A stretch of DNA of 5,313 bases from an uncultured SAR324 cluster bacterium (GTDB taxonomy: Bacteria > SAR324 > NAC60-12): the NCBI GenBank assembly GCA_902575715.1, contig CACGSI010000058.1, positions 1 to 5,313 of the forward strand, given 5' to 3'. The position numbers were made by a program, and so were the translations under genes. Below the pieces are notes generated by a model that was not told where the DNA came from, made no database searches, and saw only the letters and a list, made by a program, of their open reading frames with translations. How positions within the stretch are numbered: position 1 is the stretch's first letter; each line of letters begins with the position of its first letter. Below are positions 1 to 5,313 of the stretch, piece by piece.

Positions 1-24
1 AACTAAAACTTATTACTTTGAATT

Positions 25-53
25 TTGACAATTTCATGATGATTGCATATATT
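25..53 (+). promoter_or_regulatory. sigma70-type promoter for the topoisomerase gene
   Basis: A perfect -35 box TTGACA (25-30) is followed after exactly 17 bp by TATATT (48-53), a 5 of 6 match to the -10 consensus. The sequence upstream of the -35 box is A/T-rich. Transcription would begin near position 60, giving a leader of about 87 nt before the ATG at 147. This is the best-formed promoter in the window. Box match and spacing are seen directly; activity is inferred. Confidence 0.65.
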
Positions 54-111
54 TGAGATGAAAATTTTATATATTAGTATTTTTAAATAATCCTTCACTA
101 GTAAGTTTAAA

Positions 112-124
112 ATTCGCACCGAAT
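112..124. repeat. small dyad in the topoisomerase gene leader
   Basis: ATTCG (112-116) and CGAAT (120-124) form a perfect 5-bp inverted repeat around a 3-nt centre, 22 nt before the start codon and inside the predicted 5' untranslated region. The 3' arm can also pair with ATTC at 127-130, so two small hairpins would exclude each other. It is short enough to be chance. Confidence 0.2.
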
Positions 125-135
125 CAATTCAAGTT

Positions 136-145
136 AAGGTAAGGG
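136..145 (+). promoter_or_regulatory. ribosome binding site of the topoisomerase gene
   Basis: The purine-rich stretch AAGGTAAGGG lies directly before the ATG at 147. AAGG at 136-139 is 7 nt from the start codon, normal Shine-Dalgarno spacing. It supports the chosen start, which also matches the usual family N-terminus, with the IQTLSSLEHIRLRPGMYIG block starting at about residue 14. Confidence 0.6.
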
Positions 146-146
146 T

Positions 147-1958
147 ATGGCCGAAATAAAAGAAGTTATTTATGATGAAAGTAAGATTCAAACACTATCT
201 TCATTAGAACATATAAGATTAAGACCCGGCATGTATATTGGCCGCTTGGGTAACGGCTCTCACCCTAGTGATGGAATTTACGTTTTACTTAAAGAAATCA
301 TTGATAACTCTGTAGATGAGTTTATTATGGGTTTTGGAAAGCGAATAGATATTATTATAGAAAATGGAACTGTTAAAGTGCGAGACTTTGGTCGAGGAAT
401 TCCATTGGGGAAGGTGGTGGAGTGTGTGTCAATCATAAATACAGGTGCTAAATACAATAATGAGGTGTTTCAATTTAGTGTTGGACTTAATGGAGTGGGC
501 ACTAAGGCAGTAAATGCACTTTCAGAATCTTTTGAAGTTACATCTTTTCGAGATAAACAATTTCTAACTGCTAAATTTTTAAATGGAGAGCTTCTAAGTA
601 AACCAATTGAAGATAAAACAAATGAAAGCGATGGGACAAAAATTGTTTTTACCCCAGACAAAAAACTTTTTAAAGAGTTTTCTTTTGACCTCGGTACTAT
701 TAGAAAACAATTATGGAACTATGCATATCTAAACAAAAAACTTACAATTAATCTCAACGGAGAAAAGTTTAAATCAGAAAATGGGTTACTAGATTTGATG
801 AGTGAAGAAGTTGGAGATGCAAATATTTATGATATTATTCACTGTCAAATTGGTCAATTAGAAATGGCATTCACTCACACAGATCATTATGGAGAAGAAT
901 ATTTCAGTTTTGTTAACGGACATCACACTAACGATGGTGGAACACACCTATCATCTTTTAGAGAGGGAGTTCTGAAAGGAGTAAATCAATTTTTTAATAC
1001 TAGTTTTGATGCCCCCGATATTAGAGATGGAATAGTTGGAGCAATTTCTATAAAAGTACAAGAACCAGTCTTTGAATCACAAACTAAAAACAAACTAGGA
1101 AATTCTGATCTTCGTTCATGGTTGATGCCTTTAGTGAGAGACACTCTCATAGATTTTTTATATAAAAATCCACAAGTTGCAGAGTCTCTCAAACTTAAAA
1201 TTCAGTCTAACGAAAGAATCCGCAGGGAATTGAGTAATGTCAAAAAAGCTGCTCGAGAAAATGCTAAAAAATCAGCTCTAACTATTCCAAACCTAAAGGA
1301 TTGTAAATTTCATCTTGGAGATAAAAATGGAAGAGGCGATGAAAGTACAATTTTTATTACGGAAGGGATTTCTGCTGGAGGAAGTATGATCAGTGCTCGT
1401 GATGTATATACACAGGCAGTTTTTTGCTTAAAAGGTAAACCTTTTAATTGCCATGGGCAGGGTAAGGAGGCTATCTATAAGAATCTTGAATTATTTAATG
1501 TTATGAAAGCCCTTGGAATTGAAGAGTCAATTGATGATTTGCGTTATAATAAAGTTGTAATAGCAACTGATGCTGATGTGGATGGACTCCACATTCGTAA
1601 TTTATTACTTACATTTTTCTTACAATTTTATGAAACACTTGTTTTAAGAGGACATATTTATATACTTGAAACACCCCTATTTCGAGTGCGAAACCAAAAA
1701 AATACTCTTTATTGTTATAATGAAGATGAAAGAGATAAAGCTTTTGAAAAACTCCAAGAAGGAGCACATTTTGAGGTTACTCGTTTCAAAGGTCTTGGTG
1801 AAATTTCGCCAAAAGAGTTCGGACAGTTCATTGGAGAAAAAATGAGAGCTGTGCCAATAGGAGTAGAACATACTCATGAAATTCCAGAATTACTTAATTT
1901 TTACATGGGGAATAATACTGCTGAAAGACGAAGATACATAATGGGGAATCTAGTTTAA
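147..1958 (+). CDS. parE: DNA topoisomerase type IIA, ATPase subunit B (ParE/GyrB-like, compact form)
   Basis: This is the ATP-driven B subunit of a type IIA topoisomerase; with a ParC/GyrA-type subunit it passes one DNA duplex through another to decatenate or change supercoiling in the cytoplasm. The order is: GHKL ATPase (about 1-220) with E50 and N54 in EIIDN, the DFGRGIP box at 80-86 and the G-loop VGLNGVGTKAVNALS at 112-126; transducer with the QTK loop 312-314; Toprim domain with E406 and the metal-binding triad D475, D477, D479 in TDADVDG; and a RFKGLGEI segment at 546-553. At 603 aa it lacks the large insert of enterobacterial GyrB and matches the short ParE/GyrB-2 form I associate with Bacteroidota, Chlamydiota and Verrucomicrobiota. 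Oddity: the usual EGDSAGG reads EGISAGG, placing Ile408 where E. coli GyrB has Asp426. No A-subunit gene is present in the window. Family certain; ParE rather than a second GyrB is inference. Confidence 0.93.
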   Translation: MAEIKEVIYDESKIQTLSSLEHIRLRPGMYIGRLGNGSHPSDGIYVLLKEIIDNSVDEFIMGFGKRIDIIIENGTVKVRDFGRGIPLGKVVECVSIINTGAKYNNEVFQFSVGLNGVGTKAVNALSESFEVTSFRDKQFLTAKFLNGELLSKPIEDKTNESDGTKIVFTPDKKLFKEFSFDLGTIRKQLWNYAYLNKKLTINLNGEKFKSENGLLDLMSEEVGDANIYDIIHCQIGQLEMAFTHTDHYGEEYFSFVNGHHTNDGGTHLSSFREGVLKGVNQFFNTSFDAPDIRDGIVGAISIKVQEPVFESQTKNKLGNSDLRSWLMPLVRDTLIDFLYKNPQVAESLKLKIQSNERIRRELSNVKKAARENAKKSALTIPNLKDCKFHLGDKNGRGDESTIFITEGISAGGSMISARDVYTQAVFCLKGKPFNCHGQGKEAIYKNLELFNVMKALGIEESIDDLRYNKVVIATDADVDGLHIRNLLLTFFLQFYETLVLRGHIYILETPLFRVRNQKNTLYCYNEDERDKAFEKLQEGAHFEVTRFKGLGEISPKEFGQFIGEKMRAVPIGVEHTHEIPELLNFYMGNNTAERRRYIMGNLV

Positions 1959-1980
1959 ATCATCTAAAAGTTTGGATTAT

Positions 1981-1996
1981 AGGCATATAAACTGCA
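1981..1996 (+). promoter_or_regulatory. candidate sigma54 (-24/-12) promoter for fliN
   Basis: GGCA at 1982-1985 and TGCA at 1993-1996 place the invariant GG and GC pairs with the 10-bp gap required by RpoN. Against TGGCACG-N4-TTGCW, 8 of 12 specified positions match. The start site would be near 2007, leaving a leader of about 87 nt before fliN at 2094. Flagellar genes are often RpoN-dependent, which makes the placement sensible. No sigma70 pair with good spacing competes here, although isolated TATAAC (2012-2017) and TATAAA (2020-2025) occur. One sequence match alone is weak evidence. Confidence 0.35.
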
Positions 1997-2017
1997 ACTA
2001 TTTCTGTATTTTATAAC

Positions 2018-2038
2018 TTTATAAAAATAAATTTTTTT
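2018..2038 (+). terminator. weak intrinsic-terminator-like hairpin after the topoisomerase gene
   Basis: TTTAT (2018-2022) pairs with ATAAA (2027-2031) around an AAAA loop, and a run of seven T follows at once (2032-2038). The arrangement is terminator-like, but the stem is only 5 bp and all A-T, so it would be unstable. If the sigma54-like site at 1981 is real, this element lies in the fliN leader and would act, if at all, as an attenuator. Confidence 0.25.
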
Positions 2039-2082
2039 GTTTGTAATTTTGATGAGAACAAGAATTTGAAAATTTATTTTAC

Positions 2083-2086
2083 AGGA
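2083..2086 (+). promoter_or_regulatory. ribosome binding site of fliN
   Basis: AGGA lies 7 nt before the ATG at 2094. It fixes the start of this small gene; the next in-frame Met codons (residues 59 and 68) lie inside the conserved domain and cannot be the start. Confidence 0.6.
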
Positions 2087-2093
2087 AATATAT

Positions 2094-2393
2094 ATGTTAG
2101 GTTTTGATAACAATGAAAACGAAGAGGCATTTCACAATATTAAATTTCTTGAAGATGTGCCGCTACTTATAATAGCTGAAATTGGTAGAACAGAAATAAA
2201 CGTAGAAAATGTTCTCAATTTAAAAAAGGGTAATTTAGTTGTTTTTGACAAAGTAGTAGGTGAACCTATGGATATCGTTGTCGGAGATCAATTAATGGCA
2301 CGGGGAGAGATCGTAGTAGTTAACGAGAGATACGGAGTTCGAATTAGTGAGGTTACTCGACCAGAAGAGAAAGTTGGAGAACGAAGAGAATAA
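2094..2393 (+). CDS. fliN: FliN-type SpoA-domain protein (flagellar motor switch / C-ring)
   Basis: FliN forms the lower part of the cytoplasmic flagellar C-ring with FliG and FliM, takes part in rotational switching and helps dock the export apparatus. The 99 residues are almost entirely one SpoA domain (about 17-88). It begins FLEDVPLLIIAEIGRTEINV and contains GEPMDIVVGDQLMARGE at about 56-72 and VVVNERYGVRISEV, all typical of FliN, plus a charged tail (RPEEKVGERRE). The N-terminal extension is only about 16 residues, shorter than the 137-aa E. coli protein but common for minimal FliN. The C-terminal product of a type III secretion SctQ gene shares this fold and cannot be excluded; the GEP and ARGE wording favours flagellar FliN. 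No other flagellar gene is adjacent: the upstream gene is a topoisomerase and the downstream gene converges. Confidence 0.85.
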   Translation: MLGFDNNENEEAFHNIKFLEDVPLLIIAEIGRTEINVENVLNLKKGNLVVFDKVVGEPMDIVVGDQLMARGEIVVVNERYGVRISEVTRPEEKVGERRE

Positions 2394-2397
2394 TTTT

Positions 2398-2417
2398 ATC
2401 AATTTCATTTGATTTTT
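2398..2417 (+). terminator. weak terminator-like dyad just after fliN
   Basis: ATCAA (2398-2402) pairs with TTGAT (2409-2413) around a 6-nt loop, and T continues to 2417. It begins 5 nt after the fliN stop codon, and its loop contains the rpe stop codon (2405-2407, other strand). The 5-bp stem is weak. The minus-strand copy is followed by A rather than T, so it could serve only fliN. Confidence 0.3.
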
Positions 2418-3082
2418 AAAGAATTTATCTTTTCTTTCAATATTTTTACATTTTCTTTAACTGTATTTGAACTGTTAAAAATAGCCGAACCAGCCACAAA
2501 AGAACTAGCACCAGCTTCAATTATCTCAGTCAAGTTACTAATGTTTACACCGCCATCCACTTCTAGTTCTGCTAAAGACCCGCACATATCAAGCATTTCT
2601 CTAATTTTTTTAATTTTTTTTGTACAAGAATTTATGTATGACTGACCACCAAATCCCGGGTTAACAGTCATTACAAGTATAAGATCAACATCAGTAATAA
2701 TCTCATCTAAAGTATTCACTGGGGTTGAAGGGTTTATGCTAACTCCTGCTTTTGATCCAAGCTCTTTAATCTTTTTAATTGTACTGTTCAGGTGAGTACA
2801 TGCTTCCTGATGAACAGTAATTATGTCTGATCCAGCCTTACTGAAAGATTCTATATATCTTTCTGGTTTATCAATCATTAAATGAACATCGAGTGGTAAG
2901 TTTGTCAATTTTCGAACTGCTTTAACAATCAATGGTCCTATGGTTATATTGGGAACAAAATGTCCATCCATAACATCCACATGAATGAAATCTACGCCTG
3001 CATGTTCCAGTTCATTAATTTGTTCACCTAACCTTGCAAAATCGGCCGACAAAATAGAGGGTGATATTTTTATATAATTCAT
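2405..3082 (-). CDS. rpe: ribulose-phosphate 3-epimerase
   Basis: Rpe is a cytoplasmic, metal-dependent TIM-barrel enzyme that interconverts D-ribulose-5-phosphate and D-xylulose-5-phosphate in the pentose phosphate pathway. The motifs appear in order: SPSILSADFA at 7-16; HVDVMDGHFVPN at 34-45 with metal ligand H34 and catalytic D36; DVHLM at 65-69 with ligand H67; HQEA from H91; the phosphate-gripper NPGFGGQSY at 141-149; EVDGGVN at 174-180 with catalytic and metal-binding D176; and AGSAIF at 198-203. Length (225 aa) is normal and no key residue is missing. The start is fixed by the family N-terminus, but no Shine-Dalgarno precedes it: the 30 nt upstream on the coding strand are almost all A and T. 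It lies 114 bp downstream of tkt on the same strand, so co-transcription is plausible. A TTCACA box (3167-3162) could be part of its own promoter but has only a poor -10 partner. Confidence 0.96.
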   Translation of the reverse strand: MNYIKISPSILSADFARLGEQINELEHAGVDFIHVDVMDGHFVPNITIGPLIVKAVRKLTNLPLDVHLMIDKPERYIESFSKAGSDIITVHQEACTHLNSTIKKIKELGSKAGVSINPSTPVNTLDEIITDVDLILVMTVNPGFGGQSYINSCTKKIKKIREMLDMCGSLAELEVDGGVNISNLTEIIEAGASSFVAGSAIFNSSNTVKENVKILKEKINSLKIK

Positions 3083-3101
3083 TTATAAATTAAAATTAAT
3101 A

Positions 3102-3125
3102 TTAAAAAAATTAAAATTTTTTTAA
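3102..3125. repeat. A/T-only inverted repeat between tkt and rpe
   Basis: TTAAAAAAA (3102-3110) and TTTTTTTAA (3117-3125) form a perfect 9-bp inverted repeat with a 6-nt TTAAAA centre, in the 114-bp spacer between tkt and rpe. Having no G-C pair it would be a poor terminator stem. Transcribed from the tkt side it could be a weak processing or pausing hairpin, or it may simply reflect A/T tracts and curved DNA. Confidence 0.25.
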
Positions 3126-3196
3126 GTCTTTAGAAAACTTTATTTTTGATAAAATATTTTTTGTGAAAAAATGAACTAAAGTTGAAAAAAATTAAA

Positions 3197-5185
3197 TTAA
3201 TTTTTTATATTTAATTTATCAACAACCTTTACAACTTTTTCTGCTGTGATTCCAAAGTGTTTAAAAAGTTCATTGCTAGGAGCAGAGGCTCCAAAAGTTT
3301 TCATACCTATAAATTGTCCTTTTCTCGCTATATATCTGCCCCAGCTTTGTTCTACGCCTGCTTCGATAACTACTAAAGGCAAATCAGGATCAATTACTTT
3401 ATGCCGGTATTCTTTTTTTTGTTCTTCAAAAATTTCCAAACATGTCATAGAAACAACTCTAGAAAAAACCTTCTTTTTTTTAAGTAGTTTTTGTGCTTCT
3501 AAAGCAATTGAAACTTCTGATCCAGAAGCAATTAAAGTAATATTAGCAGGTTGTTCTCCTTCTGAAATTATATATCCACCAAAAGCGCTAAAATTTTCTT
3601 CGGTGTGTTCTGTCCTTATACATGGCACTCCCTGGCGTGAAAGAGAAAGTACTGAAGGAGTCGAAATTTTTTTAATTGCAATTTCCCAACACTCAATTGT
3701 TTCAACTATGTCGCATGGGCGAAATACATTCAAATTAGGAATAGCTCTAAGGCTAGACAAGTGTTCGACTGGCTGGTGTGTAGGACCATCCTCTCCTAAA
3801 CCTATAGAATCGTGAGTCATTACATAAATTACTCTTAAATTCATAAGGGCAGATAATCTTATTGCGGGACGACAATAATCTGAAAATATTAGAAAGGTTC
3901 CGCCATAAGGAATAAATCCGCCATGAAGAGCAATTCCATTCATAGCGGCGGCCATTATATGTTCACGTACCCCATAATGTATATAGTTACCTGAAAAATC
4001 GTCTGGAACTACTATTGTTTGATGATTTGATTTCGTGAGATTTGATCCTGTTAGGTCGGCTGATCCTCCTAAAAGTTCTGGTATTGCTTTGGTTAAAACG
4101 TTTAAGGCTTCTTGACTAGCTTTACGAGTAGCTAACTTTGTTTTATCTTTAGAATGAGACTTTTTTAAATCTAATAATAAATTTTTCCATTCATCTGGTA
4201 GCTTACCAGCCATAAATCTTTCGAATTCGGATTTTCTTTCTGAATTTTTTAATCTATTCTTCCATGCCTCCATTCTAGCTCCTCTCATTGAGCCAACTCT
4301 AATCCATGCGTTTTTTATAAATTCAGGGATCTCAAAAGCTGAGTAATTCCAATTAAACCTTTTACGAATCTCTTCGATTTCTTCCTCACCAAGTGGAGCT
4401 CCATGAACGGATGCTGTGCCAGCTTTGTTAGGAGATCCGAAACCAATTACAGTTCTGAAAGCAATTAAAGAGGGTTTTTTTACCTCTTCGCGAGCACTAT
4501 TTATGGCTTGAGCTATAGCATCGGGGTCATGTCCATCACAAAATGATACATCCCAGCCACAAGAACCAAATCTCATAAGTTGATCATCATTAACTGCTAG
4601 ATCAGTTGGCCCGTCAATAGAAATACCATTGTCGTCAAAAAAAACTATCAATTTACCTAAACCTAATCGCCCAGCAAGTGAAGCTGCTTCATGGCTAAGC
4701 CCTTCCATTAGACAACCATCCCCTGCTATAACATAGGTATAGTGATCAACTAGCTCATTCCCAAACCTTTGTTCTAGCATTTTTTCAGCAATCGCCATAC
4801 CTACTGCATTACCTAATCCTTGTCCCAATGGGCCTGTCGTTGTTTCAATACCTGCACCCAAACCATATTCAGGATGTCCGGCTGTTTTTGATCCCATTTG
4901 TCGAAAATTTTTTAATTCGTCCAACTTAAAATCTTTGTAACCTGTTAAATACAGCAGAGAATAGAGAAGCATAGAGCCATGTCCTGCGGATAAGATAAAG
5001 CGGTCACGATCAGGCCAAAGTGGGTCGTGTGGATTAAAATTCAAGAAACGTGTAAACAGAACCGTTGCTACATCTGCTATTCCCATAGGCATTCCGGGAT
5101 GACCCGAATTTGCTTTTTGAACTGCATCCATGGATAAGAATCTAATAGCATTTGCCATATCTTGATGGCGAGGAGAAGCTTTCAT
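3197..5185 (-). CDS. tkt: transketolase
   Basis: Transketolase is a cytoplasmic ThDP- and divalent-metal-dependent enzyme that moves two-carbon ketol units from xylulose-5-P (or fructose-6-P) to aldose phosphates. Visible features: SGHPGMPMG from residue 27 with H29; SAGHGS with H69; GHPEYG with H104; ETTTGPLGQGLGNAVGMA at 114-131; the ThDP/metal motif GDGCLMEG (155-162) to DDNGISIDG (184-192); HGAPLG with H261; the pyrimidine-domain GVREH with catalytic E408; DGPTHQPVEH with H470; and LSRQ with substrate-binding R517. The C-terminal domain spans roughly 535-662. Length (662 aa) is standard and nothing catalytic is missing. No Shine-Dalgarno lies at normal distance; GAGG is more than 20 nt upstream, while a TATTAT box ends 8 nt before the ATG. 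M10 is an alternative start but has no better signal. Two A8 tracts fall in codons 569-571 and 589-591. The wording looks proteobacterial rather than like the topoisomerase's relatives. rpe follows 114 bp downstream. Confidence 0.97.
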   Translation of the reverse strand: MKASPRHQDMANAIRFLSMDAVQKANSGHPGMPMGIADVATVLFTRFLNFNPHDPLWPDRDRFILSAGHGSMLLYSLLYLTGYKDFKLDELKNFRQMGSKTAGHPEYGLGAGIETTTGPLGQGLGNAVGMAIAEKMLEQRFGNELVDHYTYVIAGDGCLMEGLSHEAASLAGRLGLGKLIVFFDDNGISIDGPTDLAVNDDQLMRFGSCGWDVSFCDGHDPDAIAQAINSAREEVKKPSLIAFRTVIGFGSPNKAGTASVHGAPLGEEEIEEIRKRFNWNYSAFEIPEFIKNAWIRVGSMRGARMEAWKNRLKNSERKSEFERFMAGKLPDEWKNLLLDLKKSHSKDKTKLATRKASQEALNVLTKAIPELLGGSADLTGSNLTKSNHQTIVVPDDFSGNYIHYGVREHIMAAAMNGIALHGGFIPYGGTFLIFSDYCRPAIRLSALMNLRVIYVMTHDSIGLGEDGPTHQPVEHLSSLRAIPNLNVFRPCDIVETIECWEIAIKKISTPSVLSLSRQGVPCIRTEHTEENFSAFGGYIISEGEQPANITLIASGSEVSIALEAQKLLKKKKVFSRVVSMTCLEIFEEQKKEYRHKVIDPDLPLVVIEAGVEQSWGRYIARKGQFIGMKTFGASAPSNELFKHFGITAEKVVKVVDKLNIKN

Positions 5186-5193
5186 ATATTTTT

Positions 5194-5199
5194 ATAATA
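5194..5199 (-). promoter_or_regulatory. candidate -10 box directly before tkt
   Basis: On the minus strand TATTAT (5199-5194) matches 5 of 6 bases of the sigma70 -10 consensus and ends 8 nt before the tkt ATG. Transcription from it would start at or within a few bases of the ATG, giving a leaderless or near-leaderless mRNA, in keeping with the missing Shine-Dalgarno. No good -35 box is found 16-18 bp upstream, and such boxes are frequent by chance in DNA this AT-rich. Confidence 0.2.
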
Positions 5200-5254
5200 A
5201 GGTAGTAACCTCTTTTTAAGTTCTTTCTTAACAAATACAATATTAAAAAATCTA

Positions 5255-5273
5255 ACTTGTTTAATTTACAAGT
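5255..5273. repeat. 19-bp dyad upstream of tkt (ACTTGT-N7-ACAAGT)
   Basis: ACTTGT (5255-5260) and ACAAGT (5268-5273) are perfect inverted half-sites separated by 7 bp, about 70-88 bp before the tkt start. Size and spacing suit a dimeric regulator's operator. On the plus strand a run of eight T begins 9 nt after the dyad, too far for a normal terminator. On the minus strand the half-site overlaps a TTGTAA -35-like box (5271-5266). Confidence 0.3.
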
Positions 5274-5291
5274 GATTAATATTTTTTTTGA

Positions 5292-5306
5292 AGATTTATC
5301 AAATCT
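5292..5306. repeat. 15-bp dyad upstream of tkt (AGATTT-N3-AAATCT)
   Basis: AGATTT (5292-5297) and AAATCT (5301-5306) are perfect inverted half-sites around ATC, about 107-121 bp before the tkt start. On the minus strand the centre contains TTGATA (5302-5297), a -35-like box whose nearest -10 partners are only 4 of 6 matches. It may be an operator overlapping a promoter, or a hairpin belonging to a gene beyond the window edge. Confidence 0.25.
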
Positions 5307-5313
5307 GATATCT

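Noticed and set aside
1..146. A partial gene or RNA gene at the left edge
   Set aside because: No coding signal or structured RNA could be recognised; the stretch is explained by the promoter and leader of the topoisomerase gene.
470..661. Short minus-strand open frames inside the topoisomerase gene (also 986-1192 and 1677-1877)
   Set aside because: All are antisense to conserved topoisomerase domains, with no ribosome site or recognisable family.
2409..2645. A 78-codon open frame on the plus strand that could look like a hydrophobic small protein
   Set aside because: It is antisense to the C-terminal part of rpe; its hydrophobic look comes from complementing Lys/Glu-rich codons, and no ribosome site precedes it.
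3139..3167. rpe promoter TTCACA (3167-3162) with a -10 box 17 bp away
   Set aside because: The -35 matches 5 of 6, but the -10 at that spacing (AATAAA) is a poor match, and such strings are expected by chance in this A/T-rich spacer; co-transcription from tkt explains rpe without it.
3246..3815. A 189-codon open frame on the plus strand inside tkt
   Set aside because: It lies wholly antisense to the catalytic core of transketolase, and its translation is rich in Ser, Cys and Pro without a recognisable domain. It is a shadow of the real gene.
5199..5212. AGGT-AGTA-ACCT hairpin followed by CTTTTT on the plus strand, as a terminator entering from the left
   Set aside because: The stem is only 4 bp, and the plus-strand sequence before it is tkt antisense, so no transcript needs ending here.

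Overview
This is an AT-rich bacterial window holding four intact protein-coding genes and no RNA gene, mobile element or CRISPR array that I can see. On the plus strand are a compact type IIA topoisomerase ATPase subunit (parE/gyrB-like, 603 aa) and a 99-aa FliN-type SpoA protein (flagellar C-ring, or possibly type III secretion cup). On the minus strand, converging on them, are transketolase (tkt, 662 aa) and ribulose-phosphate 3-epimerase (rpe, 225 aa), in the order tkt then rpe.

Layout: 1-146 is a leader with a strong sigma70-like promoter (TTGACA, 17 bp, TATATT) and a Shine-Dalgarno before the topoisomerase gene (147-1958). 1959-2093 separates it from fliN. It holds a weak U-tract hairpin and, more interesting, a GGCA/TGCA element with exact sigma54 (-24/-12) spacing. 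fliN (2094-2393) and rpe (3082-2405) end 11 bp apart, tail to tail. 3083-3196 between rpe and tkt is almost pure A/T with a 9-bp A/T inverted repeat. tkt (5185-3197) is preceded by about 128 bp of AT-rich DNA carrying two perfect short dyads.

The minus-strand pair belongs to the non-oxidative pentose phosphate pathway: Rpe interconverts ribulose-5-P and xylulose-5-P, and xylulose-5-P is the ketol donor used by transketolase. They are probably co-transcribed. The plus-strand pair has no obvious shared job (decatenation or supercoiling versus motility), and fliN may have its own promoter.

Organism: the topoisomerase has the short form and wording I associate with Bacteroidota, Chlamydiota and Verrucomicrobiota ParE. 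FliN suggests a flagellated lineage or one with type III secretion. The transketolase reads more like proteobacterial enzymes. An AT-rich member of the PVC group is my tentative guess, but the signals are mixed and I cannot settle it without a search. The window is mostly housekeeping; I find no convincing new multi-gene system. The best leads are the sigma54-like element before fliN, the altered Toprim motif of the topoisomerase, and slippery A8 tracts in tkt.
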